A stretch of DNA of 64,000 nt from Cotesia glomerata. Lineage: Eukaryota > Arthropoda > Insecta > Hymenoptera > Braconidae. This document shows positions 31,079-43,765 of the stretch, piece by piece (positions within the stretch are counted from its first letter, which is position 1; each line of letters opens with the position of its first letter). A model generated the notes under the pieces. It ran no database searches. It saw nothing but the letters and a program-made list of their open reading frames with translations, and was not told where the DNA came from. The DNA is taken from NCBI RefSeq assembly GCF_020080835.1, contig NC_058160.1, forward strand, positions 26,647,152 through 26,711,151. The letters run 5' to 3'. Both the position numbers and the translations under genes were made by a program.

Positions 31079-34000
31079 ACACTTTCTGATAAATTTTATT
31101 CATTTTTTACTCTTATCTCTTTAGCACGCAATCAACCTATTTTTTATTTTTATTTTATTCTTTTTACTAAAACGAAAATTTTATTCGTTCGTTTACGCGT
31201 TCGATGCATGAACGATGTTCGATATAGCGATTCTTATATTTTATTAGCTGCTATTATATAAATATATATTTATAATATATAATGTGTGTGTTGAATTTTA
31301 AATAGATAAAATAATAATTGAAAAGACTTGAAGCGGATATAAATATTTTTAATATACGATAACAAGAATCTCTTTAAAATAATTATTAAATTATTGATTT
31401 TTTGGTACAAACGAGATTTTTATTACTATTATTAAACTAATTTATTATTATGTACTCGTTATGAATTATTTATTAGTGTATCATAATAATTCAATTTTTT
31501 ATTTATCACGCACATCATATTGTATTCAATATTTATTATTTATGATTAGCGATAAGTATTATTTAATGTTTTTTAATTAAAATTTCATTTCTTACGACAA
31601 TTGGTTAGACTAAAAAAATTTTTAAAGCTTAAAATATTTTTAATTCATTAATAAAATTTAAAAGTATTAAAAATAAATTTTTGAATTTTACTGAGTTGAA
31701 CATAAAAAATTTTAAACTTAAAATATTTTTAGTTTTGTAAACTTTTTATTAATCAAAATTCAAAATTAAAAATTATTTAAAATAATTTTTTATATTTTTT
31801 AGAATCTTATTCGTCTGACCAATTGACGGTATGTCGCTCCGACTGTCGGTAGAATGATTTTGCGCTGATAATAACTGTTAAATGTACATACTTCACTGGC
31901 GGGATAATTGAATCCCATGTAAATTATTTAATACCAAACTAATGTATTTATTATTATTTAAGTAAATAATAATTAGTAATTAGCAGATTAAAAACTCTTC
32001 TCTAAACGACTAAAAATTGTAATGTACTTAATTTATATTTATAATTATTTACATTCCTTCTTACTCTCATATTTTTTCAGCAATACAATTTTATAGATGA
32101 AATAAATTGGAAGTTTTTAATTTAAAAAATTAAATTGAAAATGAGTGTTTAATCAACGACACTGTACAGATAACAACGAAGAAATTGAATGCTTTAAATC
32201 GTTGTAGGTGAAATATCCGATAGCTAGCCTTCTTAAAATTATTGCTTTTTAAAAAAATGAAATAAACATTCAATAAATAAATTAATTTCACATATTAAAA
32301 ATCAATAAAATTATAAGAAATAATTATTATTTTTTGTGTAAAATTTTGAAGGCTGAGAAGATAATTTACCTGGTCTGTAATTATAAAAAAAAAATCAAAT
32401 AAACTATTTACAATTACAATTAAAAATTTATAAATTTCCTTTGTGATTAAATAAAAAATGTTTTAATACGATAAACAAAGCTAATGTGTGGTTAAAGGAT
32501 AATAGGCTTAACATTACCAGAAATAAAAATCTAATTACGGACGATTGTGGCAATGAAAATGACTGCTTTGCGGATTAGTGAGAGTTTAATGAATTAGTTA
32601 TCTGTTAACAAGAATAAAATTGCGTAATTATAATAATTATGTTTCAATTTTTATTGACTGGCAGGTCCAGAAATACAGAAGTCAAGTCTGTTGTGTATTT
32701 ATTATTTTTGCGTTATTATTTAACTAGTAATACGCAAAAATAGTAACCGAGTACTAAAATATGTGATAACTGATAACTGATATGATAAATTAAAAATTAA
32801 TAATGATAATAATTTTATTATTAAAAGTACATACAAGTATTTGAAGATTGAATTGAGTAAATGTTAATAATTAGTTAAAAAGTAGAGGGTATATTTATTG
32901 TTGTGATTTAAATGTGCAGAAAATGTAAATGTTAAATGTAACGCGTGATTGATTATGCAATATGTTTATCTTTATTTATTTTAAATAATTGCTGACGTTT
33001 TGAAATATGTAATGTTATATAATACAAAGAATTTTAAAAATGCAACAAATATAATTATAAATGTGGTTTAAAGGAACCTAAATGTACCAAAGATTTATCT
33101 GAAATAAGTAACGTAGTTGAGAAAAAATCTAACGAGCCAATAAAGTTATTTGGATAAAAATAGTCAATATAATTTGTCTCAGAGATAATTATTAATTATT
33201 AATTATAAATTATATGAATATAAATTTTATCTATGTATATGTATATGTATAAAATTTAATAACTGTTTAAAGTCTACTACAAACTTGACTATGACGTATC
33301 TTTGAAGGCCTAAGAAAATATTTTATCTTAATTGACTTAAAATTTGCTTTATGTGCAATATTTAATTCTGATTAAAAAAATATGATCGTAATTAATGATA
33401 AATAAATTTTTGATTAAAAAAAACTTTTTCTGGATTTATTTTATCCTATTTTTATTTTACTTTTTATTTATTGTTCAAAACATGCTTAATTTTTTAATTA
33501 TCAAATAATTGATACTGAAATAATTAATTAGTACTAAAATTTTAAGTTTTAAACTTTTAATAAATTTCTATTTTATAATTTTTAGTCACAAAATGTAATT
33601 AAAAATTATTTTTTACTAGTTGCATGTAATTAAAAAATTTTCAAAGTTTCTTCTTATGATAATTTTATTTTTTTTCCTAGGAAATTCACAATTAAATTAT
33701 AAATCTCTATTTTAATTTTAAAAATTGTTAAACTATATTTCACAAATTAAAAATAAAAATCAACTAAGAAAAATTGCATTGGCAATTATTTGAAACGGGT
33801 CTAGCAAGTTTGTAAGAAAAAACTGGACCTGTACTCACACAAGTACACCACAAGAGTGTAATTCAAATCGATAAGCACGGAAACACATGGTCTGGGGTTC
33901 TTGCGCAGTACCTAGTTATCGTAATAGAAATATCTCTACGAAAGTTTAGTCAGTAAACGCATGTGCTGTCGGCTAAAATCCACCTATAAACACGTGCTCG

Positions 34001-34585
34001 ATGGATTTTTTTATAATTGCTCCAAAATGAAAGGTTACATTAAAAATTTTTTAATAATTTTAATTTTTTAATTTCCAATTTTCACAAAAAAAATAAATTT
34101 AAAACAATTTTACTCTAATTTAAAATTAAACGTTGAAATTTTGTTTCAATTATTGTGCAATAATTTATAAATAAATTTTCTAGTTATGAAAAATTGGGAA
34201 AAAAAATTTTTTGGATTTTTAAAAATAAAAAGAATTCTAACAAACATTTTCAATTGATCTATTTAAGAATAAGTGATTTAAATATTTATCATCTTTTTAA
34301 TTATTATAAAATGTAGTTATGTAGTAACACGTTCTTGTTTGCGTCAGTGATAAGTACTAAATGTTATCATAAATGAAACTCAAGTAAAAAAAGATTATTT
34401 TTGTTTAATACACGATCGCGTTATTTAATCTTCTTTATTATTTGGTCTTATAGAATTAACGCTGACATCTAACCACTATTGTGATATATTAGATAGAGGG
34501 GATATTAAAGCTGTGATGGTCAATTTAGTTACTTAGTTACTAGTTTCTATCAAGACAATATAATATAAGTGAGAAAAATTCCAAA
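31079..34585. other. Cyclase 3' UTR and intergenic region
   Basis: AT-rich. Several AATAAA-type signals (for example near 32100) could end the cyclase transcript, but none can be chosen. A less AT-rich patch at about 33800-34010 may belong to the promoter of the following transporter gene. No exon recognised. Confidence 0.5.
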
Positions 34586-37500
34586 ATGAACGAGGATTTA
34601 TCTGAGGTATTTATTAAATAAAAATAGTTCATTCAAAAATTAACTACATTAATTTTTTAAGTTAAAATTATTTTATAAGTTTACCTAGATTTTTAAATTA
34701 TCAATTTTTTTTTTGATAAAAAAAATAACTAAATTTTAGATAATAATTATCCAAAACAGACGATCCCAAGTGATAAACAAATACTTCGGATGGATACGAT
34801 ACATATCTATAGAGCCGACAATGTGGCTTTACATAATGGCATACATGATGACATCGGTTGTCGAGCAAGCTCTTTTTGTTTACAAGTCCTGCAGAGTTAA
34901 TCACGGATTTTCTGAAGAAGTTTGCAGAGATATCAAAAATAATGACACCATTAATAAAATTATTCAGGTAAAAGACTTTAAGATCTTCAGGGTAAATAAA
35001 AGTGACAATTGAAACAAATTATGACTGACAACAAATGATGAAAATTAATAAATAAACTGCAATATTAAGTAATTATTTTTACAAAGGCATATTTGAAGAA
35101 AAAAATAAAATTTTGTCATTTAAAATGACACTTTATGCCATATATTTTTCTTTTGAAGCTAAGCTATAATTACACTGATTGCAAATAATTTATCTTGTAA
35201 ACCAATAACTGTAATTTACAGGTAACAGTATCAGATTTCCACCAATGGAACAACATCGCCGGTCATGTAGTTCCAATAATTTTATCTCTGTTCTACGGAA
35301 ACTGGAGTGATCGACGCGGTAGAAAACTTCCGTTAATAATAGGTCTTCTGGGGAAAATTATTTACTCCGGAATGATTGTTGTAAATACTCTGAAACCAAA
35401 CTGGGACTTGTTTATGATAATTTACACAGCAAGCATACCCATGGGGATGCTCGGTGGAGATCTTGCTATTTTTGGAAGCTGTTTCGCTTACATATCCGAT
35501 GTTTCTTCCGCAAAACAACGCACACTGAGGGTTACTATTCTGGAAATCGCTTATCTCAGTACTATGCCAACAGGTGACGATTAAATAAAAATTATAAAAA
35601 ATTATACACTGATAGAAGGATTTATTTGTATTAAAAAATATTTGTTAATAGTTAACAAATCATTTATTAGAGACCACTTTTTAGTATTAAAAAAATATTT
35701 CTTAGCATTTAAAATGATTTATTTGTATTTAATAAATTTGATATTCATTTATTAAATACTAGCATTTACCCGATGCTTCGCTCGCGTTGAAGCCCTTCGA
35801 TAAATATCAAAGATCATTACATTCCAATAGAACTGAATCAATGTGATTCTAATTATTTGACAAACAATTTTTTTATCTTTCGCAAAAAATAAATTTTTTT
35901 CTTCAATAAAAGAATCCTATGTTACTTCTAATGCTTCCAAGAATATGTGTCCAAAGTTTTATGATGATCGGTTAAGTAGTTTTTGCGTGAAAGCGTAAAA
36001 AACAAACTTACATTCACATTTATAATATTAGTAGGGATTAATAAATCTTTTTAAATACTAAGAAATATTTGTTAAGGACTAAAAAGCGGTCTCTAATAAA
36101 TGATTTGTTAAATATTAACAAATATTTTTAACTATAAACAAATCCTTTTATCATATATGATACTGAAATCAGCAGAGGTTTAAAAATTTTTGTTATTGAT
36201 TAAAAAGATATTTTTAAAAAATTACAACCATAATTTTTCATATTTTTTACATGTAGAATTTTTCAATTAAATGGCCTGCTAATTTAATTTTCATAAAATT
36301 ATGATCAATAATCCTTAATCATAAATCACAATTGTTGACTTTCAGGTATCGCGCTTGGATCATATTTGTTCACCGAGGTGTTTAACCGGTCATACACAAT
36401 AATGTTTGCAATAAACACAACACTGCTCATAATATCAGTAATTTATTCGCTGATTGTATTAAAATGGCAAACAAACCCGCGACAAACGCCTCTGCTCGGT
36501 GTCAATGTCTTGACGGACTTCTTTGACAAAGAGCATGTAATTTCAACGGTTAAAACTCTGACAAAGCCGCGTTCCAAGAACAGGAGGCTTCATTTGTGGA
36601 TGCTCTTTATTGCAATGACCTTTTACACCTTTCAAAGGGACGAAAAACCCATGAGCTACTTATACACCCAGAGGATTTTTCAGTGGGACGTGTTGACTTT
36701 CAGCAAATTTAGGACTTTCCAATCGTCGTTTTTTGTTGCTGGTAAATATGGTCATTTATTCATTTAAAATTTAATATTTTATTTATCAAATAAATAATAG
36801 CAATGCTAATCGGCGGACCAACATTGAGCAAATTATTGGGATTAAGAGACACCATCATTGTCATGATCGGAGCATTGTCTCATGCTGCTGGTAGAGTGTT
36901 TTTCGCTTCCGCTACTACGCCAGAAATATTTTACGCTGGTATGTTTAAATTATAGCTGTAAATCTTTGCGTTGTATATAAATTACTAAATTTATTGTCTT
37001 AATGAAAAATAATTGCTACAGGAGCCGCAGTTGCTGCTATTGGGCCGGTAGTTGCGCCGGTTTTAAGATCAATGACTTCCAAGGTTGTACCAATTAATGA
37101 ACGAGGTAATTTATTTTGTTTAATTTAGTTATTTAGAAAATCTATATTATTAAGAAAATAAGCAAAATTTTGTGTCCAGGATAGTCATATGATAAAATCG
37201 GTTTTTTTAGTGAAATTAAGTGTCATTGCAAAGACCTTGACTTGAATTTGTGCCTTTTCAAGGTTTTATATAATTCTCACCAATACTCAATTTCTGATGA
37301 TAAGTAATTAGGCTGCATTCGAAAATGCTCTATCTCTAGATACATAATTAAGAGATTACCTTGTATCTTATGAACTATTGACATTTTTAAAGATATAAGC
37401 TCATTCTGATGTTACACTCATTAAGATCTTTCATTTGAGTACCCACATCAATTTTTCATATATTTATATATATGTATATATGAAAAGTATATGAAAATGC

Positions 37501-38854
37501 ATATGGGTACTCAAATGAAAGCTCTTGATAAATGTAACATCAGGATGAGCTTATATCTTTAAAAACGTCAATAGTTAAGAAATGACATTGAATCTTGTCA
37601 TCTAATGATATTTTTAAAGATATAAGCGCACCCCGATGTTAAACTCACCGAGACCTTTCATTTAAGTACCCACATCAATTTTTCATATATTTTTTATATT
37701 CATATATATTATATATATTTATATATGAAAAATATACCAAAATGCATGTGGGTACTCAAATAAAAGCTCTCGATAAATGTTACATCGGGATGAGCTTATA
37801 TTTTTAAAAACGCCTATATTTAAGAAATGACATTGAATTTTGTCATATAATGATATTTTTAAAGATATAAGCTCACCCCGACATTACACTCATCGAGACC
37901 TTTCATTTAAGTACCCACATCAATTTTTCATATATTTTATATATTTATATATAAAAAATATATCAAAATGCACACTGATAGAAAGATTTCTTAGCATTTA
38001 AGATTTCTTTGTATTTAAGAAATCATTTCTTAGCATTTAAAAAATATTTTTTTGTATTTAAAAAATATTTCTGAGTATTTAAAAAATATTTCTTAGTATT
38101 TAAAAAATATTTTTTAAATACTAAGAAATGATGTTTAAGAAATGATTTCTTAAATACAAAGAAATCTTTTTAAATACTAAGAAATCCTTCTATCAGTGCA
38201 TGCGGGTACTCAAATGAAAGCTCTTGATCAGTGTAACATCGGAATGAGCTTATATGTATAAAAACGTCAATAGTTAAAAAAGTACAGTACAATTTAACAA
38301 AATTCATTATTTAATAAAGCAAAATTTTATTTATCTATAGTTCACTAGTCACGGCAGTCACATAGTGACTGCAATGTTGCTAGTAATAATTATTGTTGAT
38401 ATGATAGATAATTATCTTTGTATGATACTCATTCAAATGATCATTTGATTGATGATTACAGGAAAGGTTTTCGCCATGTTATCAGTCTGTGATAATGCAG
38501 TGCCTTTCTTTAGCGGAGTCTTGTACTCCCAACTTTACAATGAGACTTATAATACAGTACCCAGTGCAATTTATTGGCTGACTTTTGCGACACAAATTGC
38601 AGTACTGCTTCTTATTCTGTAAGTCATTGTCACTGTCATTATAATTTTTATGTAAATGATTTAATTACTGACAAGTCATGATAAATTACAATGCAATTTA
38701 CTTTTTTAGTGTCATACATTTATCGTCAGGGTCTAATCAAAGAGAAAAAGAGGAAGAAGAAGAAGAAGAAGAAAAAGAAGATACTAATAATGTAAGCGAG
38801 GCTTCGACTTTAGAAGCAAATACTTCTTATGTTCAAGAACGCATAATTTCGTGA
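34586..38854 (+). CDS. MFS transporter, SLC46 / proton-coupled folate transporter-like
   Basis: Eight exons: 34586-34606, 34740-34967, 35222-35573, 36346-36741, 36801-36938, 37022-37105, 38462-38618, 38710-38854. All splice sites are GT/AG and phases close, giving 506 residues. The start is MNEDLSE; the second exon uses acceptor TTTTAG|ATA at 34740, because the later CAG gives the wrong frame. The first helix is IEPTMWLYIMAYMM. A lumenal or extracellular loop with Cys (YKSCRV, EEVCRD) follows, then the cytoplasmic signature GNWSDRRGRKLP of the SLC46/TetA-like major facilitator group, and further helices to the end. The C-terminus is cytoplasmic with a run of Glu. The family moves folates and other small organic solutes by proton coupling; the substrate here cannot be read. 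The last large intron contains a Helitron. Confidence 0.85.
34740..34967 (+). CDS. Transporter exon 2: first helix and Cys loop
   Basis: 76 codons in phase 0. It contains KYFGWIRYISIEPTMWLYIM, where Glu-Pro before the helix is typical of SLC46 proteins, followed by VVEQALFVYKSCRVNHGF and EEVCRDI. Confidence 0.8.
35222..36741 (+). CDS. Transporter exons 3 and 4: core helices and central cytoplasmic loop
   Basis: Exon 3 (35222-35573) holds the GNWSDRRGRKLPLIIG signature and helices through GGDLAIFGSCFAYISDVSS. Exon 4 (36346-36741) holds GIALGSYLFTEV, the central loop with TKPRSKNRRLHLW, and the start of the second half. Nested transposons fill the intron between them. Confidence 0.85.
35607..36153. 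mobile_element. Foldback MITE (CACTGATAGAAGGATTT family) in a transporter intron
   Basis: The left part TAACAAATCATTTATTAGAGA recurs inverted on the right (TCTCTAATAAATGATTTGTTA). The right terminus has drifted. It is split by a Helitron at 35759-36037. A close relative sits at 37973-38198. Confidence 0.6.
35759..36037 (-). mobile_element. Short non-autonomous Helitron, family B
   Basis: On the minus strand it begins TCCCTACTAATATTATAAAT after an A, and ends GCATCGGGTAAATGCTAG before a T. This matches the widespread insect Helitron consensus, including the internal GCGTGAAAGCGTAAAA region. 279 bp, no coding capacity. Confidence 0.75.
37141..38383 (+). mobile_element. Helitron family A, copy 3 (full ends, with nested MITE)
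   Basis: Starts A|TCTATATTATTAAG and ends with hairpin AGTCACATAGTGACT (38356-38370), then GCAATGTTGCTAG|T. Three palindromic modules inside, the last one interrupted by a MITE at 37973-38198. It begins 35 bases after the transporter exon ending at 37105. Confidence 0.8.
37973..38198. mobile_element. MITE nested in Helitron A copy 3
   Basis: Ends CACTGATAGAAAGATTTCTT and AAGAAATCCTTCTATCAGTG. Inside are repeated TTCTTAGCATTTAAAAAATA-like units in both orientations. The Helitron sequence AAAATGCATG is interrupted at its CA, which is repeated on both sides. Confidence 0.7.
38710..38854 (+). CDS. Transporter terminal exon with poly-Glu tail
   Basis: Finishes the last helix (LVIHLSS) and encodes a cytoplasmic tail with KEEEEEEEKED, then SEASTLEANTSYVQERIIS and a TGA stop. 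The GAA run is a purine microsatellite and may vary in length between individuals. Confidence 0.8.
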
Positions 38855-41800
38855 AGTATTTTGATATAAATATTTTTTTTAATTTTAATACACGGTGGTT
38901 AATCTTTAGGAGTTTTTTTGTACAAAAATTGTAATAAGAAAAAATTATAGTAATTATATTAATAGATTTTTTTTGTAGAATATTATTTTATAGTCTTCCG
39001 GAGGAAATTAGCAATGAATTGATAACGTAAAAAAATTTTTGTAAATATTAATTGTAAATAAAATTATAATGTTTAGAAAAAAATTCAGCTGTAAATTCAG
39101 ATTGCACGTGTAATAATATTAATTATTTATAAATAATAATTGTACTTTATACTTATTCTCAATTGTTACATCAACAAGACTATTTTTGTAAATATGATAA
39201 TCACTAATAAAAAAGAATATTTTTAAAAATAAACTGATATTTTTATTAATTTGAATAATTATTAAAAAAATGTAAAAAAAAATATAATTGACTCAGAATC
39301 TGATGTAAATGATCTTAACCTTGATTTTTAAGTACGTGTAAAATTAACTATTCTCATCATGTTATTTCCATAAAAATCATTATGCGTTGTAAATTATTCG
39401 TACATAATTTTTTATAATATATTTTTAATTATTTCCTTTATCAAAAGTCGCAAGATGATTAAGATTAATATAATTGGATCTTCGTGAATAGATAATAACT
39501 GAACTATAAATTTAAATCGTTCATGAGATAGCGTAAATAATATAAAGGTTGTCTTACTCGAATCTCAAGACGCTTCGATCCGTAATAATATTCCGGGAAT
39601 GCATCCAAGCGTGATGTATAGAGTATATAATGTCTTATCTATAACTGACGAAATTAATTAAACAAAATAGTACTCGTCTAATTGGTAATTAATAATTACT
39701 CTGCAAATATATTGAAATATTGAAATTAAAAAAAATAAAAAACAAAGACAGAATTGAAATAATTTATTAAACTTTGCAATTATTTATTTTTAGTCACAAA
39801 TCCTTTTTAAAATATTAAGTTTATAATTGATTCTACCATGAACGTTGAGCTTATAAGACGATTATAAACTTTGATAAGTTTATTGAATTTAATAGGTCTC
39901 TAATGATATGGTACTTTACAAAGGAATTAGAGATCAATTTACAGGAATTTTTTATGTTAATAATATATGAAATTACGGAATCAATATCTCAAATATAGTA
40001 GAATCCCTAATTTGTAAATATATTTTCTCTTTGAGAGAACAATCACCTTTGAATGAAGGCATTACATATGTAGAATATGGAGATCAAAGGATAATGACCT
40101 TTCACATGGAAAATAAAGTGGAAATTTCATTGCAATAAAAATAAAAGTTGGATTTAGTAAAGTAATTGTTCAAACAAAGAAATTATTAAAACTCTTTACA
40201 GTATTTACAGATTAAAATAAATATGCAAAGAGATTATTTCATAAAAGAAAAAATTAAAAATCAACAAATTTTTGTGTCTTTTTAATTAAACCATATCTTA
40301 AATTAATCTTATGCAAATTTTTATTAAAAAATTATCTCAATGCACATCTTTGAAATAAATTACACGTGGCATTGGAAAAAAAATTTCGAAAAAAAATCAT
40401 AACAATAACTATTCTCATTGTACTTAATATTTTTGACCAGTGAAAGCGTTTCACCCATTGTGATACACCGCAATCACATATCGTGATATTGATATTCACA
40501 ATGCATTGTATTATCACAAGCGTGTCAAGGCTTATTGGCTAATTATTGTTTACGAATTTGCAATAATAATATTATCATCCTTCATAATATTTTATATTCT
40601 CAATAGACACTAAATTTTTTATTTTTCTTCTATTTATTGATAAACATACATGTATATAGAGTTTTCTTCTTTGAAGATATCTTAATTTTACTCAGCATAT
40701 AAATACTCGGCAATAATTTCTTTGTTTACATACAGAAAATATTCACAGTATTTTTCGCACACCGTGAAGAAAATAAACTTCCGTACTCCTTACAGAAAGA
40801 AAAAGTTATTACTTCCAACAATTTCCGGTTAATAACTTTCTCATGTATTTTTATTTTTATTGTATGAGTATATTGGCTTGCAATGTAATCTTTATCAAGT
40901 AATTAATTTACCATTGTAACTAAACAGTAATGAAATAAAATAAATAGGCGATAGTTTGTTATTGACCCAAATATTCCTTTTTTGTAATATATAAATATAA
41001 TTGAGTATTCAGGACGTGAGCAAAAAATGAAAGGCTGTAAGATGGATAAGAAGCTGATATCAAAGGATAAAAAAAAACATTTTTTAACTTTTTCCTCGGA
41101 CTTGCTCGTTTTTTTCCGCTGATCTGCACCATACTCGGAAAATTGAATAATTCATAGGCAATATAGGTGAATGAAGAGAAATAAACCGGAATAAGTATAT
41201 TCAAAACTCAAATTTAAATTTGAAACATTACACTGTTATTTTTATTAATAACAATGAATATTATTGTAATATATAATAATTAATAATTAGCTTACGGCTG
41301 GATGGAAATCAAACCCAAGTGTTTTTTTGTTGAGTAGACAGTCATTATTTAATTTTTGTTATCCACTTGGTTTTTCAGATCGGAAATTAATTTTTAATGA
41401 TTGGTTTCAGAGATTTATGTTGTTAATCAATTGCGGAATAATTGCGGTAGCAGGAACTGATAAAAAACAGACTGTTAGTCATTCAATTACTGATTGTAAT
41501 GGATTTTATACTTCGATGACCTCCATGCTTTTTTTAATTGAAGGATTTCAGCTATTCGAATTATTTGTCAATTAATTTTAAATATCTGAAGTTAATCGAT
41601 TGAAAATTTAGTCGAAAAATATTTACAAGTTTTTAATTTTTCGGTAGAACAATTTTTGTAATAAAGATATGATTTTTACAAAAAAAATTGTGACCCGGAA
41701 AATTTTCCATCTAAAATTTATCTTTGAAACTAATTCAAGTTTACAGATTATTGATCTATGTGATATTACAGATAGTTTTAAACTTTTTTCATTAAAAAAT

Positions 41801-42283
41801 AGATACTTTCATTAAATAACCTCAATAAATTTCCTTCCAATTTTTCCATTTGTAAAAAATATGTATAATTTTAACTAGTAATCATAAATATTTATAATGT
41901 TGCTAATTTGTGAGTTATTTTTTTTAATACTCGGAAAATTATCAGAGAAGAATACAAAAAAACTAATAAGCTTAATCATCAAAATTTAAAAATACCAATC
42001 ACGTTCCAATGACGCGCAAAAAAATATACGGAAATTCCACATTTTTTTATTGTTTAGTAAATTATTAAAATTTAATTTTAATTTTTAATTATTTATAAAC
42101 AATTTCTCAAGAGAAATATTGATTAAAAATGAATAATTAATTTTAATTCACGAATTAGCAGTAGAAAGGAGTAAAAGCATGTTAGTAGTGCAAAAAGCGG
42201 TCGAGGGTTCGAGTCCAGCTCATTGTTGCAGTGAAAATTAAATTCAAATAATTATTTTTAATATTTCTTCATATTTGTGCTTA
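38855..42283. other. Gene-poor AT-rich stretch
   Basis: Holds the transporter 3' UTR (AATAAAATTATAATG near 39058 is a candidate poly(A) signal) and then no recognised gene. The short ORFs here are AT-driven and show no conserved motif. Confidence 0.5.
42195..42225 (+). other. tRNA-like B-box fragment
   Basis: GGTTCGAGTCC at about 42207 matches the T-arm/B-box consensus of tRNA genes. No matching acceptor stem, anticodon arm or clear A box can be built upstream, so it is more likely a tRNA relic or SINE-like fragment than a gene. Confidence 0.25.
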
Positions 42284-42650
42284 CACAGAAAAAAAAAACA
42301 ATTTTTATTTATACCTCTGTCGAAAGTACGTATTTTCCTCCCTAATGGCAGGAATGAAAGTTTAACATTTACTCCCTGTGAGAAGTACACGCGCGCTCTC
42401 TATAATAGCGGGAGGAAAAAATTTCTCATGCGTAATTACGCTTGCAACTAGGGATTATTTATTCTGTCGCTATAACAAATTGTTAACCTCTGTCATTTCT
42501 GTTGCTACCTTCAACCTTAATAATAATTATTAATGTTGTTTTGTCGTCTGTTAATTTAATATCAAAGTACTATTAAAATCAATTCAATACTCCTACCAAT
42601 AAACCATCGTCAGAATGCTTATCTACAAATTTAAATTTGAATAATCAAAT

Positions 42651-42812
42651 TATGAATCATCAAAACTGTATATTTAGTGGAGATACGATTTTTAATTGCT
42701 CTAATATCAAGTTTGAAAACTGTGTTTTTTATGGAAGTATTATTAATAATTGTGATCATTCAATTGAAAATAAAAACGATAGAAAAAACGCAATAAGAGT
42801 TTTTAGCTTATA
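42651..42812 (+). CDS. Small hypothetical ORF in repeated element, copy 1
   Basis: 53 codons: MNHQNCIFSGDTIFNC, then SNIKFENCVFYGSIINNCD and a basic end. The regular Cys/Phe/Asn spacing recalls pentapeptide-repeat-like or short beta-helix sequences, but it is too short to assign. The frame stays open upstream for about 24 more codons without an ATG (SSECLSTNLNLNNQI), so it may be an exon or a gene fragment. The second copy keeps the frame open with a few substitutions. Confidence 0.35.
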
Positions 42813-42906
42813 ATATGTTTTGTTTTATAAATTTTATAATAACTAATATAATTTTTTAAATTAATGAAAATTAATACATCTTTGATAAAATGAAATTAAT
42901 TTATTA

Positions 42907-43197
42907 CACTGAGAAAAAAAAATACTTTTACTCAATTAACAATTTCTTGGTACAAGAAATTCGATGACGATCAAATATTCTATTATTATTAATTATCAAT
43001 TTCTGAAGAGAAGAGCATCTATATTTATTTTTGAATAATAGATAAACAAGATAATAGCTTTATTTAAATTAAGTGAAAATTATTTCAATCAATTTAACTA
43101 GTTCTTGAGCTAAAATATATATTCTTGAAAATTTTTAAGAACATGAGTTCTTGTATCAAGAAAATTTTCTTAATTAAAGTATTTTTTTTTCTCAGTG
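42907..43197. mobile_element. TA-flanked MITE within the TIR element, copy 1
   Basis: Ends CACTGAGAAAAAAAAATACT and AAAGTATTTTTTTTTCTCAGTG. Its interior is rich in CAAGAAA/TTTCTTG and inverted. The same insertion exists at the same site in the partner copy (49279-49570), so it predates the duplication. Confidence 0.65.
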
Positions 43198-43237
43198 TAT
43201 TAAAAAATATGACCAGGCTTGACTCTTCGAATGCATT

Positions 43238-43510
43238 TGATGCCTGCCCCCACGACCAGCAGCACTCGCTTCGCTCGTGCCGCAAATGTCGGGGCAGGCA
43301 TCAAAACATACTTATCAACATTTAAAGTTTAAAAAAATAAAATTAATAACGTACTTTCGACCGGCTATGAAGAAAAATCGTATACACTACACGGCCCAAA
43401 AGTTGAAATCTCGTTCCTGCGCGTCATTATGCCCTCGGCTTCGCCTCGGGCATAATGACGCGTAGGGCCGAAAATTCAACTTTCGGCCCTTGTAGTGTAA
43501 TATACTATTT
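43238..43510. repeat. GC-rich hairpin pair
   Basis: First hairpin: GATGCCTGCCCCCACGACC ... GTCGGGGCAGGCATC, with a GCTTCGCTCG loop. Second: TATACACTACACGGCCC ... GGGCCGAAAATTCAACTTTC, with an inner GCCCTCGGCTTCGCCTCGGGC. They stand out sharply from the AT-rich background. Confidence 0.65.
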
Positions 43511-43572
43511 AACTCCGTAATAAATTTTTTTGAATAAAGTCAAATTTTCTTGAGCCAAAAAAATTTCTTCTA

Positions 43573-43763
43573 CACAGTAAAAAATTTTGCGTCATTGCGT
43601 CAAAAAATTTTGTGTTAAAAATTTTTATCTTAAATATTTAACACTTTTTTGTATTGTTTTAACAGAACAAGTGTAAAATTTACATATAAAAGTGTTAAAT
43701 ATTCAACACAAAAATTTTCAACACTAAGTTTTTTGACGCAATGACGCAAAATTTTTTACTGTG
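43573..43763. mobile_element. CACAGTAAAAAATTTTGCGTC MITE, copy 1
   Basis: TA-flanked. Perfect inverted ends CACAGTAAAAAATTTTGCGT and ACGCAAAATTTTTTACTGTG. Related copies at 50245-50420 and, more diverged, at 62502-62670. Confidence 0.7.
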
Positions 43764-43765
43764 TA

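Larger units (their letters stand above)
42308..43376 (+). mobile_element. TIR element with small Cys-containing ORF, copy 1 (inverted partner at about 49108-50170)
   Basis: Inverted ends: CCTCTGTCGAAAGTACGTA at about 42312 and TACGTACTTTCGACCGG-like sequence at about 43350. Inside: a CG-containing segment, a small ORF at 42651-42812, a TA-flanked MITE (42907-43197) and a GC-rich hairpin (43238-43304). The partner holds the same parts in inverse order. Confidence 0.6.

Noticed and set aside
42195..42225. tRNA gene
   Set aside because: Only the T-arm/B-box is convincing; no cloverleaf could be formed.
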